Shown piece after piece: positions 29,087-38,216 of a stretch of DNA of 64,000 nt (the first letter of the stretch is position 1; every line of letters begins with the position of its first letter). The translations under genes and the position numbers were made by a program. The notes under the pieces were generated by a model. That model ran no database searches, was not told the DNA's origin, and saw only the letters and a program-made list of their open reading frames with translations. Origin of the DNA: Capronia americana (taxonomy: Eukaryota > Ascomycota > Eurotiomycetes > Chaetothyriales > Herpotrichiellaceae); contig JADWQD010000002.1 of the NCBI GenBank assembly GCA_016110215.1, positions 2,046,001 through 2,110,000 on the forward strand, given 5' to 3'.

Positions 29087-31498
29087 TTATGACCGTTTCT
29101 CTCCCAAGGCTTTGTTAACCGCTTCCTGTGACTTGCTAGCCTCGAGCTCCTCCTCGCTGTCGCCCTCACTCTTCTCTTCCAGTTCAGCTTCGATCTCATC
29201 TTTCTCCGTTGGCGGTCCCTTGTGTTCCGGATCAATTGCCAGTATATTCACGTCGCTCCCTGCTGTTTCGCCACCACTCATTTGCCACTCCATGAGTTTG
29301 GTAAAGGCACCGTCTGGTCGACTGCTGAGGTCCTTGTACGAACCCATCTCGGCAACTCGCCCGTCGCTGCCAAGACAGATGATTGTATCCGATCTCTTGA
29401 TGGTGGACAGCCGATGGGCGATTGAGATAGTTGTGTTACTGCCCCTGAGTAATGACGCGAGTGCCTCATTCACCAAAGTCTCTGATTCGGCGTCAAGAGC
29501 AGAAGTCGCTTCGTCGAGGATCAAGACGTCGGGCTCCTTGACCAATGCTCGCGCAATAGCGATACGCTGCTTTTGGCCGCCAGACAACTGCGTGCCACGC
29601 GCCCCAACAGAAGTGTCGAGACCATCGGGGAAGTCGCTGATGAACCGGCAGTTCGCTCGCCTCGCAGCCCGCATGATTTCGGCTCGCGTCGCGTGAGGTC
29701 TGCCGTAAGCGATATTTTCGGCAATGGTGCCAGAGAATAAGACGGGTTCTTGGGACACGATGCCAATCCTCCGCCTAAGCGACTTGATGTTCATGGTCGC
29801 AATATCTTTCCCATCAATCAGGATCCGACCTTCCGTAGGTGTATAGAACCTCAAAATCAGTGACGCTATTGTGCTCTTTCCACCGCCCGAAGGGCCAACG
29901 ATGGCCACATTGGCGCCTTGAGGGATTTCAAAGTCCAAATTCTTGAAGATGGACACAGCAGGCCTTGTAGGATAGCTGAAGGACAGGTTTTCGAATCGAA
30001 TAGGCCCGCGTGCTGACACGACTTTCTCGCCCTTTGTAGGAGATATCGTCGGCTCTCGGTCCTGCAGCTCGAATAATCGGGATGCAGCTCCAACCCCTTT
30101 CATTAACTCGGAGTAAAACGACGACAGGCCGAAAAGGGAAGAACCTGCGTATGCGGTGTACATGAGGAAGGAGGTGAGTTCTCCAATGCTGATGGTCCCG
30201 TTCGATACCATACTACCGCCCACGTAGAGAAGCGACAAGATGGTCATGTTGCCCATGAAGCCCGTCGAAGAGAAGAAAGTCGCGCTGATGATGGATTCTC
30301 TTTTACCCAGCTCAAAGATCTTGCGAACCTGTGTATTATAACGGTGGACTTCGAGGATTTCGCCTGCGAATGCCTGCGATGTTCGCACGTTTCCCAGCCT
30401 CTCTTCCGCAATCTTTGTCAGATCTCCGACACTCTTCTGGATCTTTCGGCTTAGGTTTCGGATTGCTCGTCCGTAGAAGAACGCGCCAATAGCCACGGGA
30501 GGGAAGAGGAGAGTCAATATTCCTGTCAGCTTGAGAGAAACCCAGGCCATCAAGCCGAATCCTGCCGCACCAGAGACAAAGGCACGAAGTCCATCCGACA
30601 GGTTTTGTGTAATGGATTTGCCGACAATAATTGTGTCTGAACTGAGTCTGGAAATCAGGTCGCCCACGCGGTTTGCGTCAAAGAACTCGGCGTTCTGAAT
30701 ATAGGTTTGGCGGAAAAGCCTCGATCGCAGCCGTGCTACTATCCTCTCGCCCACGATCCGAAGGATGATGATACGGCCATAGTTGGCGGCAGCGCCAGTC
30801 GCAAGGACAGCCAAAAGCGCGGCATAGAAGGTCGTCAAGTTCAGGCCGAAGAGCATGTCAGTCTTCTGCTCGCCTTCTTCGCCGTCGGTCTTTGCTCCAC
30901 CTTTGGTCGCTATATCCAAGATTTTGCCGATTGAGAATGGGATTGACATGGTAATCGACGAAGATATCAGAAGGAGTAAAAACGCCCATCCCAAGACCCC
31001 TGCTTCGGGTCGTGCAATCTTGATCAATCGCCATATCTCTCCAAACCCAGCATTCTTGCCAGAAGCGCCTTCTTTTGACAGTCTGGCGCTGAGGTTGACC
31101 TGAGACGCCTGGCTCGCTTTCTCGCTTTTTTGAAAGGCTTCTTCCTCATCGCCATCGTGCTCAGACTTTGATCTCTGTTGTTCCTTGATGACCGGTGTCG
31201 GTGTCTCGCAGAGCGTACGGCTACAGGTAAAGTGTCGTGCCTGTGCAGCTATGCTTGACTGGAATGGCAGGTTGGGTCGGCAAAATGCTTGAGCGGGCTT
31301 TGGAAACGACGGCTGCACTCCATAGCGTAGTGAAGAGACAGGTCTCGCCCATACCTGTACTGAACGACGTGGTATCCGCGAATGACGTGGGGCGGAGTTG
31401 TAGAGAGAAAGGAGGATGTTCTGGTCAAGCTGGTTCAACCGAGAGCCATGTTGGAAAGGCCTGAAAGCAAGCAGCGCCGGGGTGCGCGTCGCAATCAT
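29087..31498 (-). CDS. MDL1: mitochondrial ABC half-transporter Mdl1 (ABCB10-like)
   Basis: Inner mitochondrial membrane ABCB half-transporter; in yeast, Mdl1 exports peptides produced by matrix proteolysis (family knowledge). Single exon, 803 residues from the ATG at 31498. Residues 1-~105 are basic, with few acidic residues, and fit a mitochondrial presequence. A TM domain of six helices runs ~165-480, starting GVLGWAFLLLLISSSITMSI. The nucleotide-binding domain has Walker A GPSGGGKST (~533), the signature LSGGQKQR (~636), Walker B VLILDEATSALD (~659) and the H-loop SIAHRLST (~693). All catalytic residues are intact. The C-terminal ~50 residues are acidic and Glu-rich. Divergent from CDC37. 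Confidence 0.92.
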   Translation of the reverse strand: MIATRTPALLAFRPFQHGSRLNQLDQNILLSLYNSAPRHSRIPRRSVQVWARPVSSLRYGVQPSFPKPAQAFCRPNLPFQSSIAAQARHFTCSRTLCETPTPVIKEQQRSKSEHDGDEEEAFQKSEKASQASQVNLSARLSKEGASGKNAGFGEIWRLIKIARPEAGVLGWAFLLLLISSSITMSIPFSIGKILDIATKGGAKTDGEEGEQKTDMLFGLNLTTFYAALLAVLATGAAANYGRIIILRIVGERIVARLRSRLFRQTYIQNAEFFDANRVGDLISRLSSDTIIVGKSITQNLSDGLRAFVSGAAGFGLMAWVSLKLTGILTLLFPPVAIGAFFYGRAIRNLSRKIQKSVGDLTKIAEERLGNVRTSQAFAGEILEVHRYNTQVRKIFELGKRESIISATFFSSTGFMGNMTILSLLYVGGSMVSNGTISIGELTSFLMYTAYAGSSLFGLSSFYSELMKGVGAASRLFELQDREPTISPTKGEKVVSARGPIRFENLSFSYPTRPAVSIFKNLDFEIPQGANVAIVGPSGGGKSTIASLILRFYTPTEGRILIDGKDIATMNIKSLRRRIGIVSQEPVLFSGTIAENIAYGRPHATRAEIMRAARRANCRFISDFPDGLDTSVGARGTQLSGGQKQRIAIARALVKEPDVLILDEATSALDAESETLVNEALASLLRGSNTTISIAHRLSTIKRSDTIICLGSDGRVAEMGSYKDLSSRPDGAFTKLMEWQMSGGETAGSDVNILAIDPEHKGPPTEKDEIEAELEEKSEGDSEEELEASKSQEAVNKALGEKRS

Positions 31499-31982
31499 GC
31501 CTGGAGCCGTCAGAGAGAAGTGTTAATGATATGGGAGTATTTGCGCACCCCGCACCCTCCTCATATCGGCGACGATTGTACGGCAGGAAGATCGAGGCAG
31601 AGCTGCGATGTAGACATCTCCATGAGAGCATTGAGAAGTGAGAAAAGGCGCCTGTGCTTCGACGCGGATCAATGACGATAGGGCGGCCGATAGACGGAAA
31701 GGCGAGGCCGAGCCCGAATGGCTGCTCCTGGGGCCTCGGCGGGCTTCCAGGCTGCTTTAGCCAGCACTTGGGTAAGCCTGGGCACCCCTCCTGCGCAGGC
31801 ACGCCAGGTCCAGGGCTCTGGGGCTGAGAACTGCGAGCCTTACGTCACCGAACATGCCACTTGAGGCTCGTTAACCATGACCGTCTATTCACCATGCCAT
31901 TCTTCTAGAACAATCCAGTTGACAACGAGCCCCAAACACAAAAGTGCACACCTTCCGCAATTGACCTCGACCATCCAACATC
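31499..31982. promoter_or_regulatory. divergent promoter region MDL1 (-) / CDC37 (+)
   Basis: 484 bp between two divergent start codons, so it must hold both promoters. No factor site was assigned. Confidence 0.5.
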
Positions 31983-33584
31983 ATGCCGATTGACTACAAT
32001 AAGTGGGACAGGCTCGAAGTCTCGGACGACTCCGACGTCGAGGTGCACCCAAATGTCGATACCAAGAGCTTCATTCGCGCAAAGCAGCGTCAGATACACG
32101 AACAACGGGCCCAGCGCAAACACGAGATCGAAACTCTCAAATATGAACGCATCGTCAACGATGGCTTACTCGAGCGCATCAATGCCTTGTTGGATGCCCT
32201 GAAGAAACACCAGGTGGAAGCAGGGACGAAGAACCCAGACGAGCTTGTGTTTCAATCCCTGATCGAGAGTGCTGGAGATCCTGCCAAAGATGAGCCGCCC
32301 AAGCCCCCAGAAGGTGTCTACACCCATCAGAAGGAACAGCCGCGGTATTCGAAGATGATGGGGGCACTGATAGATCAAGTCAAGAAAGAGGTGGATGAGA
32401 AGAAAGATACCTCCGCAGACAGATATACAGACTTCGTGCAAGGGGTCCACGGTCACCTCACCAAGGTCCAAAACTTGCAGCAAGACTTGTTAAAGCGGCT
32501 GGCACAGCTGGAGAAAGAGGCGACTGCCAAAATCACAAGCGAGGACATCCACGTCGGCTTTGACTCTTCTCATGTCAACAAGCCGAAACCGAAGCCAACG
32601 AACACCGAGAAGCCGAAAACAAAGGAGAAGACCAAGACCGATACAGTGGAGTTACTTAACGCTCCCAAAGGTCTGAGTTCGAGGACACCAGAAGCCCTCC
32701 AATCTCGGGACGGAGGTGTTTCGTCCGGCGCAGAGGCAGACATCGAAGACGGATCCCTTCTCGAGAAGCACGAAGACGATGATGAAGAAGACGAGGCGAA
32801 CATCAAACTCACGCCTGAAGGCAAAGAGTTCGCAAAGATCAAGATTGGCGACTATCGTGCATGCCTCCAATACATCTCGCAGCATCCTGAGATCGTGAAC
32901 GAAAAGACCCAAGATGCACTTATGATCGAGGCTTTCAATGCACAGATGAAAGGCCAAGACGCCTATGCACGAACATGTGTACACCAAAGTCTCCTCATTC
33001 AGTACTGTCGACAGCTGGGCCGGGATGGCGTTGGGATGTTCTTCAAGCGCATCACGACAAAAGGGCACCAAGCGCAACAAGTATTCAACAAGGATCTGGC
33101 TGAGACATACGGCCGGATCAAGGTTCGAGCCGCAGAGCTACAGAAAGAGGAGGGAAATGACCCGGCTGGCGTGGAACAAATCCAACTTCACGCCGTCGAG
33201 CCCGGAACTGAAATCCACATCAACGTACCACAAGCTGATTCGGATGATCCTGTTGAGCAAGAGGCACGCCAGATTTTCGATCGCTTTCCCCCCGGGCTGC
33301 AACGAGCGTTGCAGAGCGGCAGTCTGGACGAGGTCAACAAGGTTCTGGGGAAAATGAGTGTAGAGGAGGCGGAGGAAATCGTCGAGCTGCTTGGTCAGGG
33401 CGGGATGCTAAGCCTCCAGGAGGGTGTGATAGATGCTACCAACGAAGAGGGCCAGAAGAGACTCAAGGAGATTGAGGAAGAGGAGAAGCGAAAGAAGGCC
33501 GATATGGGTAAGAGCAGTGAAGCAGGCGAAGCTCAGGGCCTGGGCGAGCCGGGCGACGCTGTTGACGCCTACGACGTTGACTGA
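31983..33584 (+). CDS. CDC37: Hsp90 co-chaperone Cdc37
   Basis: Kinase-specific co-chaperone that brings client kinases to Hsp90. Single exon, 533 residues. The N-terminus MPIDYNKWDRLEVSDDSDVE is the invariant family start, with Ser14 and Ser17 at the conserved CK2 phosphorylation positions in acidic context. A long helical, charged N-domain (~1-200) precedes the linker. The Hsp90-binding middle domain follows, with GKEFAKIKIGDYRACLQYIS and FNAQMKGQDAYARTCVHQSL. A C-terminal domain contains FDRFPPGLQRALQSGSLDEV. Length matches filamentous-fungal orthologues. Confidence 0.96.
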   Translation: MPIDYNKWDRLEVSDDSDVEVHPNVDTKSFIRAKQRQIHEQRAQRKHEIETLKYERIVNDGLLERINALLDALKKHQVEAGTKNPDELVFQSLIESAGDPAKDEPPKPPEGVYTHQKEQPRYSKMMGALIDQVKKEVDEKKDTSADRYTDFVQGVHGHLTKVQNLQQDLLKRLAQLEKEATAKITSEDIHVGFDSSHVNKPKPKPTNTEKPKTKEKTKTDTVELLNAPKGLSSRTPEALQSRDGGVSSGAEADIEDGSLLEKHEDDDEEDEANIKLTPEGKEFAKIKIGDYRACLQYISQHPEIVNEKTQDALMIEAFNAQMKGQDAYARTCVHQSLLIQYCRQLGRDGVGMFFKRITTKGHQAQQVFNKDLAETYGRIKVRAAELQKEEGNDPAGVEQIQLHAVEPGTEIHINVPQADSDDPVEQEARQIFDRFPPGLQRALQSGSLDEVNKVLGKMSVEEAEEIVELLGQGGMLSLQEGVIDATNEEGQKRLKEIEEEEKRKKADMGKSSEAGEAQGLGEPGDAVDAYDVD

Positions 33585-34119
33585 TGTTGGACATCAAGAT
33601 AGAGGCTGCATCGGGGTGGCATCACACTAGACCATGAGATACGATCACTCCCAACTGCAAGAGATAGGGCTCCCTCGCACCGCGCTCAGCAAATTCCCTG
33701 TGTTGACCGACTTTCTGCCATTGCAACGAGGAGCTCCTACAACCTTACTATCACGTCCTGCCTGCCAATATCTCTCCGTCACCATGCTGCTACTTCCAAG
33801 CGCGCGTGGAAACGATATGACGAGATTTCAGTCATCATCTAGTCATCTAATACTGTGAGAACCGCGCGAGGACTGTGTGATGGTGGTTGTGCGCGCCACC
33901 CAAAGTTCTCTACAAAGTCATTGGCCGATGAGACGGTGAACACAAGTTCCCAGCACTAATGCACCTCGACACGAACCACAAGGCAGTGAGGCAGACACCA
34001 TCAACGTCCGTAACCAATGACAGTCACTCCGCCCATCGCTTGCAGCCTATTGAGAATATCGACGACCTTTCCCTCGTTGATCAGTTAGAAATCCATACCG
34101 AAGCTCCTCTTATATCATC
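33585..34119. other. intergenic/5' leader between CDC37 and the Clr5-domain gene
   Basis: About 530 bp with no recognised gene. An ATG-initiated frame of 105 codons (33959-34276) lies upstream of the next gene and could be a leader ORF, but its sequence looks random. Confidence 0.4.
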
Positions 34120-34302
34120 ATGGCTGCCCTTGATCCGTCTTGCGGCCGTAGAGATATTCCACTCAATTCAATCGGCAATCAGCCATGCTCTTCAACCCCA
34201 GGGATTGCTGCAACATCAACCACCCACCACCTGGCGCAAGTCGAGATTGACAAGAGCCCCCCTTGGCTGGATGTGAGACCATGCCATGGACTCAGAAATT
34301 GA
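34120..34302 (+). promoter_or_regulatory. overlapping upstream ORF or alternative first exon
   Basis: A 60-codon frame begins at an ATG in excellent context (ATCATCATGGCTGCC) and runs past the main ATG at 34286 in another frame, ending at 34302. If translated it would reduce initiation at 34286. Alternatively a 64 bp intron, 34273-34336 (GTGAGA to GACCAG), would fuse its first 51 residues in phase to the Clr5-domain protein and make 34120 the true start. Both readings are inference from sequence; neither is shown. Confidence 0.35.
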
Positions 34303-35872
34303 TGACCAGAATGAGAGAATGCCTCACCCCGACCAGCGGTCCTCCCTATCGTGGAGGATAGCCGCGCCCACCCAACAGGAATGGCTTTCCATCAAGGATG
34401 TGTTTACTCAACTCTACATTGGTGAGAACCTAAGATTGAAAGACGTCAGAACCATCCTGTCGAAGAGGCACGGCTTCGACGCCAGCGAGAAGATGTTCAA
34501 GCGGCGCATCGCCGACTGGAAGATTCACAAGAATTACAAGGCCAAGGAGAAGGAGCTGCTTGCGAAGCGCGTCAAGGCCTGTGTCGAGGCCGGCCATGAC
34601 GTCCACTCCATATCGTTCCGCGGCAGACCTCTGAAGCTGGATCGGGTCAAACGCCAGTACCGGAGCGACAAGAGGTTCACTCAGGTTTGGGAGCAAATAT
34701 CGCAGAGTCCCGACGAGATCTGTGTGGAGCAGGCCGCTGTCAAGGAGGAATCTCCGTCTAGCAACACGACCATATCCAAGGCATTCCTCGATCCGAGTGC
34801 TTCACCCGAATGCCTAACGACACACGTACGTGACAATGGTGGTCGAGATCTCGCCACCGTGACCGTTCGTCCGCCAACTGACCTTTACAACACGGAAATT
34901 GTCCTCTTCCACACCCGAGAGGCGGTACGGTGGCAGTTCACCGCTTTCACTCCCCTCAAGTCAAAAGAACTTCAAGTTCGCTTTCCGCACATGATCCCGC
35001 GCGAGGTGAAAACCGGACAGATAGACCAGGTGTCGGCATTCTGGCTAGGTCTCTACCGTGGGTTTGACTACTTCCACACCGGGAGAGCAGACGATGCGTG
35101 GACCACCTTCGACAATTGCTGCAACATGGTGCAGCCGCTGATAAAATCTGCGCCTCTGCAACTGTTGTCTTGTCTACTTGTCCACTTTGCCACGCCGTGG
35201 CAAGGGCTCGCCGCCCTGGAACAGCAATTGCTCGGCTTCATATCGTCGATGGCCGAGAACTCGCTAGGAAGCTGCCACCCGCTTGTCAAGGCTCTCAGCA
35301 TGATCACTGCAGCCGACCTTCGCGATCGTGCGATTGAGTCAATGATGCAGTTGGTGGTTGAGGGCTACAGCGCACACCGAAAGTCAGACAGTTCGTCGTT
35401 TTTCGCTTTGCGGGTCGACCAGATTGACACTCTTCGGAAACGCAAGAGCTTCCAACATGCACATTCCCTGTGCCAGCAGCTTCTCAAAGACAGCCAGACG
35501 ATGCGACCGAAACGGTACAGAACTGCGTTGGCGGCTTTGGGAAGACTGTACGCCGAGCAGCACGAGGAGTTCGCCGTCGAGGGAGTTGCGCACAGAATCC
35601 TCGCTCATGAAACATCTGACTCAGGTTCGACAAATAGCAGCACCGCATCCTGGGCTTGTGATCAGCTTGCCACCCTAGCCGTGAGTCGTGGAGATTATCC
35701 ATTAGCCGAGCAATATCTTCGTCGAGCGGCCTCGATGTCCCATGCCAGTCTGCCCCACCGTGGGCCTTCGACAGATTCACTAATCCAACGGCTAGACATG
35801 TGTATGCGTCAGCAAGGCAAGGAAGTGGACGCTGACCGAGTCGGCAAAGGGTTTGGATACACAACCGGATGA
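34286..35872 (+). CDS. Clr5-domain protein with TPR-like C-terminus
   Basis: Contains an N-terminal Clr5 domain (PTQQEWLSIKDVFTQLYIGE, followed by GFDASEKMFKRRIADWKIHK; roughly residues 28-85). This small helical domain is named after S. pombe Clr5, a silencing factor, and is very widespread in filamentous fungi. Single-exon model of 528 residues from the ATG at 34286; an upstream alternative start with a small intron is possible. After the domain comes a basic linker (RGRPLKLDRVKRQYRSDKRF). A long helical region follows, ending in tetratricopeptide-like units (DYPLAEQYLRRAASMSHASL). No DNA-binding residues can be assigned. Members are usually of unknown function; nuclear or transcriptional regulation is inference. 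Confidence 0.75.
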   Translation: MDSEIDDQNERMPHPDQRSSLSWRIAAPTQQEWLSIKDVFTQLYIGENLRLKDVRTILSKRHGFDASEKMFKRRIADWKIHKNYKAKEKELLAKRVKACVEAGHDVHSISFRGRPLKLDRVKRQYRSDKRFTQVWEQISQSPDEICVEQAAVKEESPSSNTTISKAFLDPSASPECLTTHVRDNGGRDLATVTVRPPTDLYNTEIVLFHTREAVRWQFTAFTPLKSKELQVRFPHMIPREVKTGQIDQVSAFWLGLYRGFDYFHTGRADDAWTTFDNCCNMVQPLIKSAPLQLLSCLLVHFATPWQGLAALEQQLLGFISSMAENSLGSCHPLVKALSMITAADLRDRAIESMMQLVVEGYSAHRKSDSSSFFALRVDQIDTLRKRKSFQHAHSLCQQLLKDSQTMRPKRYRTALAALGRLYAEQHEEFAVEGVAHRILAHETSDSGSTNSSTASWACDQLATLAVSRGDYPLAEQYLRRAASMSHASLPHRGPSTDSLIQRLDMCMRQQGKEVDADRVGKGFGYTTG

Positions 35873-36200
35873 ACCCGTTCGTTGAACAGGATGGATGAAG
35901 CTTGTCCCCAATCTCGGGGTTTCTAGGTAACGGGAATGCCAGGTGCTGACTTGCAGAATCGTGAGGAGTTGTCAAATGGAGGTTCTGGGCCAGAAAGGTC
36001 GAGCAATATCAAAAATTGCGCTGGAACAATGTCTCATTTCGACAGGCAGGAATTTCGACATGCTGCTGTCCTGTGCTCGAGTCTTTGTGGCAAATCTGAA
36101 TCAGGAGAGCAGGTCAGTTGCATCAAAATGTCGGAAAGTAGCGAGCTCAAAAGTAGCAGACCGCCGCCTGCCTGAAGGTTGGGAGTCTCTTGGGTCTGCA
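35873..36200. other. gap between the Clr5-domain and Gag-like genes
   Basis: The frame of the next gene is open through most of this stretch, from a GTG at 35943 with an in-frame ATG at 35976. A longer N-terminus for the Gag-like protein cannot be excluded. Confidence 0.35.
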
Positions 36201-37545
36201 ATGATCATGTCGCGCAGTTACCACAGGGCCGCCTACTTTGGCCACCTTGAGTTTCCCACCGATCCCGTCGCGGTCGTTGGCCTCCTCAAAGGAAAATCCA
36301 ATTTCCAAGCATGGCATTCCGCCATCCAACCCATCCTCCTCTCCAACCCCAGTTCTGCCGAGCTCATCATCGGCTCGTTGGCGGAACCTCGTTGCCCGAC
36401 GCCTTGCACGGCTGAACAACAAGCCGCATTTGACGAGGACCGTCGGGAATGGCACACCGCAAACACGGGGACCTGTCGTTTCATCCGAGAGACGCTGGCC
36501 GAGAATGTCGTCCCGTTCGTCCGCCAATACAACACCGCAAAGATGCTCTTCTTCAACCTCGTCTGGCTGTATGGAGAAGACAGCGGGATCGACACCCAGG
36601 GCGGTCCTCCCGTGCCAGTCAACGCCCATACCATGAGCGCGAAGCGAGGTCGAGCAAGTCTCCTGGCGGTCCTGGAAGCGAAACGAACATTGGACTATCT
36701 GCCTCCCGTTGGCGTGACATTCACGCTCCCGTCACCCACCACCCGGGCCAGCGACTGTACCGTCTCTTCGTCTCCCTCGAGTACAGATGGGGCCACCACC
36801 CGCGATCACCTCAAGTCCCTGCCGTCGACAATACCTGAAGATCCAGCCGCAGGTGATGATGCGACTCTGATTCGCAGCTTCGAACGGACTCGCGTCTCGG
36901 AGCCGAACCCGAACTCGAAGTCGACCTCAAACCCAAACCTGGAGACCATCCACGAACATGAAGAGCCCCATCCTGGAAAGAGAATTCGAATCTCCTCCGG
37001 CCACGCGATAGGATCCAACCACACTGCGAGGGACGTACTCTCCGAACGCAGCATCAGCCCTTTGACCCTCTCTGACTCGACCAGCGAATCTGAAGAGGTA
37101 GGTGGCTCACACGTCCCCAACTTCCAAGTCCGTGGCGCTGAATGGCGGACGACACCATACTATTGATGGACTGCAGCTGACGCGCACGCGCGAGTAGGAT
37201 GACTATCACTATCACCGTCGCCATCACGACCACCGTCACCATCACAGCGTTCTCAACCTCGAAGATATCGGCATCACCTGCATCACCACGACAAGCCACT
37301 CCCAAACCCAAGCTTCACGGGGATCAAAGAAGCGTCAAGCTAGCGCTGAGCCCGAAGAAGAAGGCGAACAAGAGAGCCACAGACCTCCAAAAGCAAGCAT
37401 TGCGTCGATATTAAACGCCGTCAAGCCCGGAAAGGCGAGGAGGCGGGACAAGTTCTCTCTCTCGTTCCCTCTTCGGCGGCTGGATGCGAACAAAGGGATG
37501 GGAAGCGCAAAAGGCAAGGGCAAGGGCAAGGCTGATACTTACTGA
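36201..37545 (+). CDS. stand-alone Ty1/copia Gag-like protein, possibly domesticated
   Basis: Two exons: 36201-37097 and 37198-37545. The intron is 100 bp (donor GTAGGT, acceptor GAGTAG, CTGAC branch), phase 0, giving 414 residues. Without it the frame stops at 37166. The N-terminal ~150 residues fit the copia-type Gag pattern (DUF4219/UBN2): LKGKSNFQAWHSAIQ, then IGSLAEPRCPTP, EWHTANTGTCRFIRETLAEN and YNTAKMLFFNLVWLYGE. The rest is Ser/Thr/Pro-rich, then a His-rich run (HYHRRHHDHRHHH) opens exon 2. The tail is basic (LNAVKPGKARRRDKFSLSFP, a GKGKGKG run). No protease, integrase, reverse transcriptase or LTR was seen nearby, and no CCHC zinc knuckle. It is either a domesticated gag or a solitary remnant that has gained an intron. 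The start could instead be 35976. Confidence 0.6.
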
Positions 37546-37938
37546 GCACGGCGTCTTATCGACTGAGTGGGTGATTGATGAGGAGCGATCGGTGGCGAAT
37601 GGCGTCTTGTCACTTGTAGGTAGTTCAAGTAACGGGACAAGAAGTTTGCATACACACAGACCTACCTACCTACCTCCATACTTACATACAGTCTTCTCAG
37701 AGCCAGGAGGAGAAGAGGAGAGGTGATCGAGAAACTGAACACCTCCTCCCCTTTATCTCAACACGCGGCCCAGGGCCAGGGCTAGGGCCAGAAACACATT
37801 ACACTGTATAGTCCACCAGATTTCATCTATGCGAGACGAAGATGCAGTGGTTGTCACGGCCTATATTGGTTGATTCATATGTATGTAAATGTGTGTGTGC
37901 GCGTGGATGTGTGTTCTTATATAGGAAGGCTACCTCGA

Positions 37939-37960
37939 CAGTCAGTCAGTCAGTCAGTCA
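37939..37960. repeat. CAGT tetranucleotide microsatellite
   Basis: Five perfect CAGT units plus CA, between the Gag-like and amine oxidase genes. Confidence 0.9.
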
Positions 37961-38080
37961 TCAACGCCACCATTCCCGTCCTCTTCGCGACTTTGGCCTC
38001 CTATGTACGTGCCTCCCTACTATCTCTTTGTGTTTCAGTCTCGGTGGGACAAAGCCCATGGCTGGCCCTGCAGAGTACGC

Positions 38081-38118
38081 AGTCGCATTCGCCATTCGCA
38101 GTCGCATTCGCCATTCGC
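38081..38118. repeat. 19 bp perfect tandem duplication
   Basis: The unit AGTCGCATTCGCCATTCGC occurs twice back to back (38081-38099 and 38100-38118), followed by a partial related unit. Noncoding. Confidence 0.85.
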
Positions 38119-38216
38119 ATTCGCAGCTTGTTGATCTTGCACGTATATCCCTGCACTACTCAATTGCTCACTCACTCAATCACTTACTACTCTCCGCTAT
38201 AGCTCATTCGACATGC

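Larger units (their letters stand above)
37546..38216. other. intergenic between convergent genes, rich in simple repeats
   Basis: About 670 bp with no gene recognised. It contains CCTA and CATA runs (37660-37690), a CAGT tetranucleotide array, GT-rich sequence (37880-37915) and a 19 bp tandem duplication. Confidence 0.5.
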
